Assembly: GCA_936432065.2 (NCBI GenBank) | Contig: OW386291.2 | Span: 102,055,823-102,119,822, forward strand | Source: Rutpela maculata | Taxonomy: Eukaryota > Arthropoda > Insecta > Coleoptera > Cerambycidae | Reading direction: 5' to 3' | DNA: 64,000 nt | Shown: piece after piece, positions 11,362 to 22,324 of the stretch | Layout: each line of letters starts with the position of its first letter | Numbering within the stretch: position 1 is the first letter of the stretch | Notes under the pieces: model-generated | What the model was told of the DNA's origin: nothing | Database searches by the model: none | What the model saw: the letters and a program-made list of their open reading frames with translations, nothing else | Made by a program: the position numbers and the translations under genes

Positions 11362-11464
11362 TAATATGCACTAGTTGTGCTTACTATAATAGTATATTAT
11401 TGTTTAGTAATTTAAGTATGCTATTGTCAAATTTAATTAATTCGTATGTCAATATAATATAATA

Positions 11465-11612
11465 AAACATTATTATATATCCAATCAAGACTATTTCCTT
11501 ATACAAATTGACCAAAGGCCCCTCAACATCCATGATGATGAGACTCACGATAGTGACGATGATGATGAATATACCCAGATGGAAGCAAGTCTCACTGACG
11601 AGTGTAATAATA
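11465..11612 (+). pseudogene. Possible acidic exon remnant
   Basis: A plus-strand frame reads NQDYFLIQIDQRPLNIHDDE followed by a run of Asp and a short tail (YTQMEASLTDEC). Its acidic composition resembles the tails at 11105-11361 and 12538-12700. It is cut at about 11605 by the terminal GGGGAGCCC of the inner element. No domain is recognised; it could be chance. Confidence 0.25.
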
Positions 11613-11640
11613 GGGGAGCCCACGATGCTAAATGGGGATT

Positions 11641-12066
11641 TACTCGAGCGTCGTGGGGACCTATTAGATTTTGAAGATTAGATGGTAGAAAGAAAAAAAG
11701 TTATATGATGTATACTCTTTCACCGGTGGGGGGGACGTCTACAGGCTTTCAAAAATGTAAAAAAAAGAGTCACATGGAAATACTCGAGCGCATCAGATAT
11801 CGATAGTGTATTATGCCCCACGTGTCTCCGATGACGGAGGTAAGTTAATCTGCCGGTTTGCATGGTGGGGGCGGCCATACGGAATGGTTAAAAATGGTGA
11901 AAAAAAAAATTTACTCGAGCGTGTCAGATATTCAGAGGGGATGTTAAGTGAACCCGAACGAAGCTCCCATTCAAAAGACTGACGATTCGGATGTGACGCA
12001 AGCTCGTGGCGGCTTTTTGAAAATGCAAAAAAAATCGCCATTTTGAAATACTCGAGCGCGTCAGAT
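11641..12066 (+). repeat. Left array of TACTCGAGCG(C/T)(G/A)TCAGAT units
   Basis: Four units of 130-140 bp. Each carries a G/C-rich variable part, an A-run and then the motif with a palindromic CTCGAG core. The motif is conserved better than the sequence between copies, which suggests a binding site for a transposase or a host factor. Confidence 0.6.
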
Positions 12067-12537
12067 TTTCATACAGACGGTTCAGCTTGATGTCCTGGTC
12101 GTGCTGATCAATAATCTGACTATTATTTGGAAGGATTTTCTTAATCTGACCGTTTGAAAAAAATTTGTTTTCCTGATTTTTTTTTAATCAACTAAAATGC
12201 ACGGAAAATAGCATGCAAATAAAAAAAATAACAATTTTTGTTGAAATTTGTAAAAAAGATTATTATTTTATTTTCTGCACACGTAAATCTGTTTCTTTTA
12301 ACTATAATACATATAAACACATATATTATATATACACTTTCGGTAATCTCTTTCTATGATACAATTACAAATGATAAATACTTAAATAAGAGGTAAAAAA
12401 AATATGGCCGAGGTTAATAAAAAACGATATTTTTTAACTTTTTGATAGTTTTATTGATGGGTAATAACTTTACAGAATTCACAAAAAATTAGTAAAATAA
12501 AATAAAAATGTTAAAAATAATTTTTTTTTAATCTTCA

Positions 12538-12707
12538 TCTTCATCCGTAGAATTATCATCATACAGCAAGCCTGGTTCGATTTGGTCATCAATTTCATCC
12601 ACAGTTTGCATATCTGAGGATCGGTTTGCTCCGACGATATTCCAAAACCGTCTTGCATTTTTCTATTGTTTCCGACGTTTTAATAATCTTTTGAGATGTA
12701 TTTTGTC
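12538..12707 (-). pseudogene. Acidic C-terminal exon remnant
   Basis: The minus strand has an open frame of about 55 codons ending in TAA. It contains ARRFWNIVGANR and then an acidic end, LLYDDNSTDEDED. Upstream in the same frame a TAA is met at about 12707, so it would need a splice junction or it is truncated. Acidic tails of this type end several element-encoded proteins. No domain is recognised. Confidence 0.35.
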
Positions 12708-13061
12708 CACAAAACATACTTCATAATATTGTCACTCATCGTCGTAGCAGATATTAAATTCACAAAATTTAATTCACAGAACTTAAAACACAAACAAGCC
12801 AGAGCGTTGTACATATAATACCAAGAGTGCTGTGATCAGCTATGATGGCGTGATGGCTGGCGTGTGGGGACGGTGCGAGAGAGTGAGAGATAGAGGAAGA
12901 GCGAAAGGGAGAGGGCGGCGCGGAGTGGGGAATATATGCTTCACTGCAGCTGCACGCGCTAAACTTTATTGACGATTTTTGTTACTTCGACTTGTGGAAA
13001 TCGGCAGATTATATATTTCCCGTTATCTATGAATTATTTCCTTCAAAATAAAAAAAAAATC

Positions 13062-13350
13062 GACGGCGCTCGAGAATGTCGAGGTGACGTTTTTTTTGCA
13101 AGATGGGATCCTCCCACTTCCTTACGTCACGCTCAAGTCGTCAGATTATTGAAATGCACACTTTTTAGCATGTAATTAACCCATCATACCTTAATCTGAC
13201 GTGCTCGAGTATTTCCAACTATCGATTTTTTTTTACTATTCTGATCGGCTGCCCTACACGCGCGGCCCTATATAGAGGGCTTACATATGGTGGAGGTACT
13301 TAACAGGGTGCAAGGTATCCCCCATATGTTAATCTGCCGCGCTTGAGTAA
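13062..13350 (-). repeat. Right array of the same motif, inverted
   Basis: Reverse-complement copies of the TACTCGAG-type motif lie at 13194-13211 and 13331-13350 (the latter with CTTGAG for CTCGAG), with a degenerate one near 13070. The spacing is about the same 130-137 bp as on the left. Confidence 0.5.
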
Positions 13351-13699
13351 ATCCCAAAATCCCCTATTGGGCTCCTCTATTATAATATCTATTCCGATTG
13401 GCTAGAACAATGTGATCTAATTTGTAAACGCCGAGGAATAAATTAACATTTAATAATAATCATATATGACGTATGCGTAGCATAAGAATAAAAATCATGT
13501 ACATAATGTGAAAATAAATATATAATAAAAAAAGTCCAGTATCTCAAACTCCTCTTAAGTTGCAGTAAAAAAAATATTTCACTAGAATACCCGATCCAAT
13601 GAGCGCTTGTAATCTCACCATAACAAAAAACGAGGGTTTTGGGCATGCAAGGGTAGTTTTTGAGGACTAACAGAGAAATAGATGATACGATCGTGTTCT

Positions 13700-14245
13700 C
13701 CACACTTGAAAACGGTGGATACCTTCCTTAAAACCATCTCTTTGAGGGGCACTTGAGAGAGGGGGTGGTTTCAACCCCCGGGGGTCGTTAGGATGTCTGG
13801 TTGCTAAATTTTCCACGACACATTGAGTTTCCTCAAAAAAACATCGATCCAGCAAGTCCTCGCATGCCTGTAAACGAAAAATGAGAAACGGGGGTGGTTT
13901 TAGGCATTTGGGGGTTGTTGGTTAGGGGCGGAAAGATAAATAATATCAGCATCGTGTTCCCCGCCTTTGAAAATATGTAGAAAACAATTTTCAGTTTTCA
14001 GCACGTTTGGATGTTTTTTGCATATTTTGGTATTAAGGGAGAGGGTGACTTCAACCCCCAGGGGTCGTTAGGATGTCTGGTTGCGAAACTTTACAAGGGG
14101 AGGTTTTTGCGTTTAGGGTTAGTTCGAGGGAGGTAGGCGCAACTATCACCATCGTATTCGTCGCCCTCGAAAACGAGGGGGTAGCCATGTTTGTTCGCTA
14201 CCCTTGCACTTTTGGTGTTTTTGCAACTTTGGCATAAACTTTAAT
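13700..14245 (-). repeat. Right arm of outer inverted repeat, tandemly doubled
   Basis: Two tandem units, each with the GTTGAAACCACCCC-type block, the GGGGGTCGTTAGGATGTCTGG block and AACTCAAT or equivalent, lie inverted relative to 10595-10990. The end block TGCACTTTTGG-TTTTTGCAACTTTGG matches the outer left end. Confidence 0.65.
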
Positions 14246-15460
14246 CTACGTAAAGCTGAAAGATGAAATAAAAAAGAAGCTTCCAGATAGAAAGAATGGT
14301 CGCGAAGTCACATTAAACAAGAAAGACAATATAACACAAAATTTGTCCTTTTATGCTTAAAACATGACAAATAATTTGGAATAATCTCCCTATGAATACA
14401 AGTTCATGAGGGTGTCGTTTGAATAATTTTAAATCACCGTTATCTTACAATTATTATTAAAATTATAGCATATCATATTAACTAACTTTTGTATTATAAA
14501 TCATTTTAATACTTGAATCTGTTTTAGTTAGTAATACTAATGGAAATCTTTAAGTACATTTCCTGGACCATTTATGCCTCCATAAGTAGTCATTAAATGT
14601 AAAAAGCAGGCATCAATTTTGTTTGACAGTGATTGTAATTACTCAAATAAGTTTTTTTTTATTCACGCGACAAGCTTTTAAGACAATTAATTCAACACAA
14701 CTTATTTTTTTCATTTTAGTGCACCTAATAATGTTTTTTAAAAAGTTTTATTTACATTTAATTTTATTTTTAAATTTTTAGTTATGTCTTCATTATGATG
14801 TATTCATTGCATCGTCCTTACTTAACATAATATCGGATCTTTCTAAACTAAACTAAACAATACTTGTAAAAAAGAGATAAGTATCCCACTTACGGCCTTC
14901 TTGCTACTGGTCGAGGCATAAGTCCTTAGAGTTAGAAATAATACATAAGTTTAAGCTAAGTCTAAGTAGCTGTCATAATCAATACTTAATTTCACCCTTC
15001 ATTTTTATCATCAAAGAACAGGTTCCTAGTTTTTATTTTTTTTTATCGGCATAGAGTGAAACAATTTTTAGTCTTTTTCTCGAAAATAAGACTGACAAAG
15101 TTACAGCCTTTCTACCACTGGCAGCAAAGAAGTTATCGTGTTTACAAGAAATGGTCTACACACACACACACAATCATACAAACTTATAAACTTTTTTAAC
15201 TTGACATTTCAGTTAAGTATATTACATAAGGTGGGGCAATAGTACAATATAGCAAAAAAGTACAAGTACTAGATAAAAAAGTCTAAAACCAGAAATTATA
15301 TTCGAATATACAGGGCGAGCCAAGACGAAATTACAGGATCAAGTGCCTTTTTTTAAATATATCAGTACATTTTTTCTTTCTAGACTCTATTCATTCCTAT
15401 ATTATTATTGACTATCTCCCAACCGCTTGGATGTAATGAATTTTTTTGTTGAAATAATGT
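14246..15460. other. AT-rich stretch; contains relative of the 54.5-kb hairpin
   Basis: No gene is seen. At about 14655-14745 the sequence ACAATTAATTCAACA, a run of T, then CATTTTAGTGCACCTAATAATG closely matches the hairpin arm at 54630-54710. A short (CA)n run lies at 15159-15172. The AT-rich DNA otherwise shows nothing. Confidence 0.45.
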
Positions 15461-16725
15461 CATCTGCAGATGGGTGTTTCTCTACTAACGGAAAATCTGC
15501 CCATACAAGCTTGTCCGAGGACTTTTTTTTAATTAATAGGGGATAACACTGCTTTAATATAAAGGTACAGTCTAACTCTTCCTCTATTATGAAGGGCCAG
15601 TCAAGTTATCCAGCAGTATTCATTTTATTTACGATTTACTAAAATATGATTCCAGGGTACTGACACCCTTGACCATTGAATTGACTTTGTGGAACAAAAA
15701 TTAAAGAAATTACAGTAGATTATTATATTTAAAGTTTTCTATTATTCTCTAGAGTAACATAAATTAACAAAACTCTTTTGAAACAAAAATTAAAATTCTC
15801 AAAAAAGAAAACAATTCTAAATCAAAAAGAAAATGAAAATCAACTTCTACACTTAAAATCTTATATCCGGTTCTTAAGAATTTAAGAATATCTTCAGAAT
15901 ATTAATTTTTGTGTCGATATTTATATAAAAACTAGGTAATTATTAATTTATTATTATTTTTTGGCAGGGGGCTGACGACAGGGTACTGACAAATTCGTTA
16001 AGAATCGATCGTTATTAAAAAAGTTACAACAATTACGCAATCCACTAGTGGCAACAGTAGTATATTTTTGTTTATAAAATGTATAATAACTGAACAACAA
16101 TTCAAATCGAGAAAATTCAACCCAAAAAAGCTAACCAGAGAACTGATTTATTGAGTAGTCCAGGCACGTCTGCTTAGCACCAAAGACCGATTCACTACTA
16201 AACAAAATAGCGCCAAAACGTCATGTTTCATTTGTACAAACTTCATGTCGGATGCGTTCCGTTTAGCATAACTACGTGGTTAATCCAGACATAGATTCGC
16301 TTCCAGTAGATTTTTAAATGTGGCTGGGGACTGACGTCAAAAAGTGTAGGACAATGTTTTATGCAGTATTTTGAGATGATAATTTTCAAAAAAGATCATA
16401 TAACAGTGTAGATTGCCAACAACCATTATCATAAAATAGTTTGAGTAATAATAACAATGAATAAAAAGAAAATTTAATATTTACAATAGTTGGTATCTTT
16501 GATTTCAGGTTTGGGACACACCAGGGTACTGACAATTTAACTCTATTTCCATAAAATTTGAACATTTCGGCAATTTGTAGTTATACCTTAGAATATAGGG
16601 TCGACATAACCAATCATTTACTTTAATTTTAATGAAAAAAATATTAGTATTTTATATTTTTTGACATTTAGTTTCCTCTGGACACAAATTTTTCCGTTAG
16701 TAGAGAAACGCCCAGATGCATATTG
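15455..16725. repeat. Possible small DNA element with short inverted ends
   Basis: CATCTG-AGATGGGTGTTTCTCTACTAACGGAAAA at about 15463-15497 is matched inverted by TTTTTCCGTTAGTAGAGAAACGCCC at about 16689-16713. Between them GGGTACTGAC recurs (about 15657, 15979 and 16524), with a variant, GGGGACTGAC, near 16325. There is no coding capacity. It is probably a non-autonomous element or array of the motif. Confidence 0.4.
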
Positions 16726-16865
16726 AAAAAATCATTAAAGTCACAATTATGCGTTTTAAGAGAAAGTTATGTGAACGCTAGTTACGAGATATCTAATTAA
16801 TGTTTTTGAATCATTGTTACTTCCTAAAAATGTACAGGTGGCCAAACATTATTTTTCAGTTTAAA

Positions 16866-17117
16866 TTGAATTTTCTCAATTTTTGCAAATGGAACACCGT
16901 GTATTTTTTTCGACGATGTGAAGTAGAACTAAAAAACGAACATTTTTTGTAAGTACTTCCTTATGGCTAATTGCAACCATTTTCGTCTTATTGAATTTAC
17001 TCAATTTTTTCAAATGGAACACATCCCGTATATTTTTCGACGATATAATGAAGAAATGAAAAACGAACATTTTTTGTAACTACTTCCCTATGACTAATCG
17101 CAACCATTTTCGTTTTA
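16866..17117. repeat. ~127-bp tandem duplication
   Basis: Two adjacent copies (about 16866-16992 and 16993-17117) share CAAATGGAACAC, TATTTTT-CGACGAT, AAACGAACATTTTTTGTAA and GCAACCATTTTCGT. The element TTCCATTTG-AAAAA is common in the inverted repeats of insect mariner-like elements, so this may be the end region of the transposase remnant at 17175-17765. Confidence 0.6.
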
Positions 17118-17174
17118 TTGAGCAATAATTACAACATCCGAGAATATACTGTAAGACTAGTGTTTTCTTCAAAT

Positions 17175-17765
17175 AATTCATTAGAAAAAATTATAATAAG
17201 TTCTCATTTTCATCGACACACATCTCTAACCGCTTTTGAAATGAGGTTTCTACTGTTCCTAAAATTGCCGGTGTGATAGATCTAAAAGGAGTTATTATCC
17301 TTTCCTTCATATTTTGTACTGTTGATGGTGTGTCTTTATAAACAATTTCCTTCACATACCCCCATAAAAAGAAATACAGTTTTGTAAGATCTGGGGATCT
17401 AGCAGGCCATTTAGTGGGTCCATTTCTTCAGTCCATTGAAATGAGTAGTTATTATTTAAGTGGTCTCTAACTAACTGCATTTAAATAATATGGTGGAGCA
17501 CCATCTTGCTGAAACCACATCCCATTTCGAATCCTTTCAGGAATATTCAACAGTAATTGTGGCAGATAGTTTTCAAGAAAATGAAGATAAATAGCTCCAG
17601 TTAATGTACCATCAAAAAAATGTGGCCCAATTACATATTCTCTAATAATTATTCCCCAAACTTTTATAGTAAAAATTCTTGTTCGGTTATAATACAATAA
17701 TGATTGAATCAAATTGGTATAGTAACTATTACAAAAATATTTATGATCAGAGATTAATTGCAAAG
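17175..17765 (-). pseudogene. Mariner-like transposase, catalytic half
   Basis: The minus strand carries KVWGIIIREYVIGPHFFDG, LTGAIYLHFLENYLPQLL, then MWFQQDGAPPYYLN, which is the core of a Tc1/mariner DDE transposase. After a frameshift at about 17465 it continues as a short SPDL-type block, the third acidic region, and ends with FQKRLEMCVDENENL at about 17200. The N-terminal DNA-binding half is absent. Such proteins cut and rejoin transposon ends at TA dinucleotides. This copy is inactive because of truncation and frame breaks. Confidence 0.75.
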
Positions 17766-17889
17766 TAGCAAATCAGTAAACACGCGGAAGCTATTAAATA
17801 AGAAATGTTGTGATATCGATTAGCTAAACAGAAAGATATTAGAAAAGGCTGCAGGAAGATTGTAACATTGAAGGGGAAATCATTTCAAT

Positions 17890-18425
17890 ACATTTGCTAC
17901 CAAAAAAATAATTACAAAAATTCAGCGGCATGGCATAGCTACTTTCTTTTTAGTTTAATTGTTTACAGCAGGTGTTTTAAGCGAGTCGACTTCCTATTTC
18001 AGCAATACAAATTTTAAATCATGAGTTTTTTTTCCTGTAATTACTTCCACATCCAGTGGAAGTATAGTAATGACAGACATTTTAAAAAATTTTTCAAATA
18101 GGCTTAGAATGTCATGAAACGTCGAGATTTTAAGTTTGAACGATAAAAGTTTTTTCTGCCGGTCTGTCTGTCTGTCGGTCTGTCTGTCGGTCTGTCAAAA
18201 AATAATTACAAAAATTCAGCGGCATGGCATAGCTACTTTCTTTTTAGTTTAATTGTTTAATTTTTCTGCCGGTCTGTCTGTCTGTCGGTCTGTCTGTCGG
18301 TCTGTCAAAAAAATAATTACAAAAATTCAGCGGCATGGCATAGCTACTTTCTTTTTAGTTTAATTGTTTACAGCAGGTGTTTTAAGCGAGTCGACTTCCT
18401 ATTTCAGCAATGCAAATTTTAAATA
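17890..18425. repeat. Tandem copies of an interspersed repeat with (GTCT)n
   Basis: A block with TTCAGCGGCATGGCATAGC recurs at about 17915, 18210 and 18325. Between copies are TTTTTCTGCC(GGTCTGTC)n runs at about 18150-18197 and 18265-18306. The first copy also has TTACTTCCACATCCAGTGG and the CATGAAACGTCGAGATTTT block. The third copy is interrupted by the foldback at 18427 and resumes at 19567. This is part of the family seen at 19567-20330 and 22010-26150. Confidence 0.65.
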
Positions 18426-18426
18426 A

Positions 18427-19566
18427 TAGTCGGGGAGCCCTCCCTAGCTGTACGTGCACCCCCCGCCCGATCCTTGGGGACAATGTTTTTCATAAAGATT
18501 GAAGCCTAAGGAACAATTTAAGACATATTCTAAAAAAAAAAAAACTGGCTGTACTTTCAAAATGGCGGCCATATGTTAAAAAAAAAACTGTTGCCAATGT
18601 GATTTTTGACATTTAACACAAAAACTAAACAAGATGGACAAAAACTTTCTTTACAAAAAACAACGTGCATAAAATTTTCTACAATTTTGTACCTATACAA
18701 TATTTTGATAGGAGTTACCATTTTCCAGGTAAATGAGTCCAAAATTAAGAAAACATGGAAATTCATATATCGGTAAATCATTTAAAAGAAATAACTGTGA
18801 CAATTATTGTAAGGCGTATAATATAACTTTATATTATTAACATAAAAATAAAATAAAATAAACTTAAAAAAATTAATACTAATAATAATATTATAATTTG
18901 CAGACATTTATCTCGAAAACGGTAACAATGATATCTGGAAAACGGTAACTCCTATCCAAATATTGTATAGGAACAAAATTGTAGAAAATTTCATGCTCTT
19001 TGTTTTTTGTGCAGAAAGTTTTTCTCCATCTTTTTTAGTTTTTGTGTTAAATGACAAAAACAATATTTGCATTTTTTTTTAAACGGACGCCATTTTGAAA
19101 GTACAGCCAGCTGATTTTTTTTTAGGACATGTCTTAAATTGTTCCTTAGGCTTTAATCTTTATGAAAAACATTGTCCCCAAGGATCGGGGGGGTGCACGG
19201 ACAGTTAAGGTGGGCTTCCGTAGTGTTAAGTTTTATACTGAATCTTATATTTTATCTTAAGAGCTGAATCATTTATCTGGGAAATGGTAACTCCAATGCA
19301 AATATTGTATAGGAACAAAATTGTAGAAAATTTTATGCACTTTATTTTTTGTATAGAAAGTTTTTCTCCATCTTTTTTAGTTTTTGTGTTAAATGACAAA
19401 AACGATATTTGCAAATTTTTTTTTTTAACGGACGCCATTTTGAAAGTGCAGCCAATTTTTTTTTTTAGGACATGTCTTAAATTGTCCCTTAGGCTTTAAT
19501 CTTTATGAAAAACATTGTCCTAAAGGATCGGGGGGGGGCGGGCACTTAGGGTGGGCTCCCGTAGTA
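18427..19566. mobile_element. Foldback element with ~300-bp arms and TAA target duplication
   Basis: The left arm (18427-18745) is matched inverted twice, at about 18915-19235 and 19262-19566. Shared blocks are GGGGAGCCC or its complement, GATCCTTGGGGACAATG, AGCCTAAGGAACAATTTAAGACAT and TACAATTTTGT-CCTATACAATA. The ends read TAGTCGGGGAGCCC and, complemented, TACTACGGGAGCCC. TAA flanks both sides, and the host repeat reads through as TTTTAAAT-ATGAGTTT in the uninterrupted copy near 18015-18030. No coding sequence is present, so it is non-autonomous. Confidence 0.65.
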
Positions 19567-20330
19567 TAATGAGTTTGTTTTCCTGTAATTACTTCCACAT
19601 CCAGTGGAAGTATAGTAATGACAAAGACATTTTAAAAAATTTTTCAAATAGGCTTAGAATGTCATGAAACGTCGAGATTTTAAGTTTGAACGATAAAAAA
19701 TTTTTCTGCCGGTCTGTCTGTCGGTCTGTCTGTCTGTAACTTTCTTTGTGCGCACGTTTACTGTGGAACCATTTAAGATATTGACTTGAAATTAGGTACA
19801 CATATGTACTTTAATGAGTTCTGGAACTAGATTATATTTCTATCTTGTTCCGTCGAAGGGTTGAGGGGTAAATTGGGGTAAATTTGGGGTGAATTGGGGT
19901 AAATTTGGGGTAAATAGGTAAATCAAGCAGGTAAGAGTCCATAAAATTGGTATTTCGTATATACAAGAGAAGCTAAAATGTCAAAAAAAAATTTTGGCAT
20001 TAGCTACTCCTATTACCACCCCCACCCCATTATTAAAGGGGATGAAAAAAATTGTGATTTAGTGTGTGTACAAGAACCAGAAATCTCAAAATATTTTTTT
20101 TACTCCATCCACCCTCCACTACCACCCCCCTATCACCAGCCTCACCCCACTACCGATGTAGGGTATGGTTTTATGTGTTTTTGGGGTAGAGGATTTTAAA
20201 TATTATATTATTAAAGTTCCATAAACAATTATTTCCACATACAAAATTTTTTCGTTGTGAGTGACTTGGATAGAAAATCCGGATGTGGAAGTAGTGATTC
20301 CTTGGGCAGCGGTTTTTTTAAGTTATATTT
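19567..20330 (+). repeat. Interspersed repeat family, longest uninterrupted copy
   Basis: In order it has TGTAATTACTTCCACATCCA with a small hairpin (ACTTCCAC-ATCCA-GTGGAAGT), ATGTCATGAAACGTCGAGAT, (GTCT)n, a GGAACCATTTAAGATATTGA block, several GGGGTAAATT repeats, a CCACC-rich stretch and a right end GGATGTGGAAGTAGTGATTCC. The left and right ends contain an inverted ACTTCCACATCC, so it may be a MITE-like DNA element. The family also occurs at 17890-18425 and at 22010-22315 plus 25781-26150. It is non-coding. Confidence 0.6.
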
Positions 20331-21100
20331 GTTTTAGTTGTTTAGTTATGTTAAGTCATAGGGCATCGACTAAGTTTCTTTCCTAATAAACCTACTAGAA
20401 AAGTAGTGGGATTATTAATCGTGATTATTTAAACTTCGCCTTGATATTATCCTCACCCAGCTCTCAATTGACGTGGCGACTTTTCAGTGGATATTCATCT
20501 GAATATGAGTACGAGTGTATAGAAGAAATATTTTACTTGTAAATGTGATGAATAATTTAACTACATTTAATATTGTAATAAAAAAATTTTGTAAGAACAG
20601 GTCACCTTCGTCGCCCAGATATTATACTCTTCGCAAATACGAAAACGGACAGGATATTACATTTGATCGGCACATTTCTAAAACCGTAAATATCGCTCGC
20701 AGACAAAAAATTTTCATATCATTGTGTTAGTGAACGAATTCTGAACGACTTTCAAAATGTCCGTCCGTCCGACCGTCACGTTTCTTGTAAGCACGATAAC
20801 TCAAGAAAGAAAAATCCGATTGTACTGAAATTCGGCCAGTAAGTTAGCGTTAGCTATAAGAAAAACTCTTTTGTTCTTGAACAAAATCGATCGGTAAATA
20901 AAAATGTTATTAATGATTTAAATTTGAAAAAATTGTTTGATTCTCATATTTTTGTAATTGAATAGAAATCTGGTGAAATGATATTTCATTTTAATATCTA
21001 AATATTTATATATTTCACAAATACACATTTCATAATGTAATATACAACCGTGTACAACATAATTTTAGCTCATACCTTATAATGTAAAAATTTACATTTT
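20331..21100. other. No assignable gene
   Basis: AT-rich DNA with a (CCGT)n-like stretch at 20758-20778. The short frame at 20515-20730 has no recognisable domain. Confidence 0.4.
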
Positions 21101-21104
21101 TTTA

Positions 21105-21185
21105 CGTGAAAGGTGGTGGTGTAGTTCTTACAATTTTGACTCGGAATCCAAGGGTCTCGGGTTCGAAACCCCCCCTCCAAATGGT
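21105..21185 (+). mobile_element. tRNA-derived SINE head
   Basis: GGTGGTGTAGTTCTTA fits an internal pol III A box and GGTTCGAAACC is a perfect B box about 45 bp downstream. The arms do not form a complete functional tRNA cloverleaf, so this is a SINE head rather than a tRNA gene. The body and tail were not delimited. Confidence 0.55.
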
Positions 21186-21749
21186 ATAGTCTTTTACCAA
21201 CTAAGTTCGTACTGTAAAATTAAAAATGTCTAAAACTAACATTATTTACAAAAAACTGCGAAGAGTATCCTATAGAATGTGTAACAATTATATAAAAAGT
21301 TCAGTGAACAGGCGAAGAGTACATTTTTAGGTTGTTTAAATCTTATTACCTAATATTAATATTGAAGGCGGTTAAAAATACATCTAAATTAATTACTTGT
21401 TCATGTTTACACCGACCTCAATATTAGGTAATACGGTTAAGAAATGGGCAACGCGCAACGGTGAAATTTTAATTTAGCTAACCTTTTTGAAGGTGGTTTA
21501 ATTTTTCTTTTTAAATTTTCGTCACCCTTTTTAAATTTTCGTCACCCTTATTAATGACTTCTTTATTTCGCTTCTACACAGTAAACTAACATATCCATCA
21601 TTTTGAATTTTTAAGGTTTAACGTCAGGTTCGTTATCAGAGAACCCTCAAATCTCCATATATTGAATTGCATGTAAATCTGCAGAATATTGCAAATTAGG
21701 GCAGCAACTTGCTAGTTTTTGAGATTAGATTTGGTATCAACAACTCCTA

Positions 21750-21955
21750 AAATGCGTAACTACCCGAATATGCTGACCGTCTATCGCGTTCTGGGTTCGA
21801 GCCCCAGCCCCGGTACTGACAACACCGCACCGGTGGGTATGGATGTACGCGTCCGTTTTTCCAAATATGTAACCCCCTTTCGGACAGCTATGTCTACTAT
21901 TCTGTGTTCATGTTTATATCACGCTAGCGTCTTCAGTTATATAAGGTCAAAGGTC
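21750..21955 (+). mobile_element. tRNA-derived SINE copy (family S)
   Basis: A B box, GGTTCGAGCCCC, is followed by a body with GGTACTGACAACACC, GGGTATGGATGTACGCG and TTTTTCCAAATATGTAA. The body is shared in order with copies at 26390-26560 and 26640-26790. The A box is degraded. Confidence 0.5.
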
Positions 21956-22009
21956 AAGGAAATCAGTTTTTCGTAAAAATTCTGCTTACTATGATGGGTC
22001 GTATGACTT

Positions 22010-22315
22010 TCTTGTTTATTACAAAAAATGAAAACTAGGAAATTCTCTACAAAAAAGGTTAGAATGTCATGAAACGTCGAGATTTTAAGTTTATACAAAA
22101 GAAATCTGTCTGTCGTTCTGTCGGTCTGTCTGCAACTTTTTTTTGTGCACAACGAGGCGCACAATTACTCTGGAACCGTTTAAGATATTTACTTAAAATT
22201 TGGTACCTACACGTATGTATTTTAACGAAATTTGGAACCAGATTATATTTCGATCTTATTCCGTTGAAGGGTTGGGGGTAAATTAGGGTAAATAATGGTA
22301 AATAGTTAAATCCAG
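22010..22315 (+). repeat. Left part of GTCT repeat family copy interrupted by LINE
   Basis: It carries GAATGTCATGAAACGTCGAG, a (GTCT)n variant, CTCTGGAACCGTTTAAGATA and GGTAAATTAGGGTAAATA, in the order seen at 19640-19920. It stops at about 22315, where the LINE starts, and the missing right part follows the LINE at 25781. Confidence 0.65.
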
Positions 22316-22324
22316 CTGAGCGAC

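Larger units (their letters stand above)
11605..13385. mobile_element. Inner inverted-repeat element with subterminal motif arrays
   Basis: The left end reads AATAATAGGGGAGCCCA; the reverse complement of the right end reads TTATAATAGAGGAGCCCAA. Inside each end are inward-facing copies of TACTCGAGCGCGTCAGAT spaced by 130-140 bp. Left starts are about 11641, 11781, 11912 and 12049; right, inverted, they lie at about 13194-13211 and 13331-13350, with a degenerate copy at about 13062-13080. The centre, about 12110-13050, contains an acidic C-terminal coding remnant on the minus strand. The architecture, short TIR plus an ordered array of likely protein-binding sites at both ends, suggests a cut-and-paste element. 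The superfamily is uncertain. Confidence 0.55.
10595..14245. mobile_element. Candidate DNA element bounded by complex inverted repeats
   Basis: The left arm (about 10595-10990) is matched in reverse complement by about 13700-14245. Shared blocks are AAAGTTGCAAAAA, CCAAAAGTGCAAGG-TAGCGA, TTTTTTTGAGGAAACTCAAT, CATCCTAACGACCCC-GGGGGTTGAA and GGAACACGATG. In the right arm the unit is tandemly repeated about twice (13700-13930 and 13940-14220). Between the arms lie a cysteine-rich exon remnant, an acidic exon remnant and an inner inverted-repeat element. Outer target duplications were not resolved, so the exact ends are approximate. Confidence 0.6.

Noticed and set aside
18150..18310. CRISPR-like or satellite array of GGTCTGTC
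   Set aside because: Units are 4-8 bp simple repeats with no spacers; microsatellite inside an interspersed repeat.
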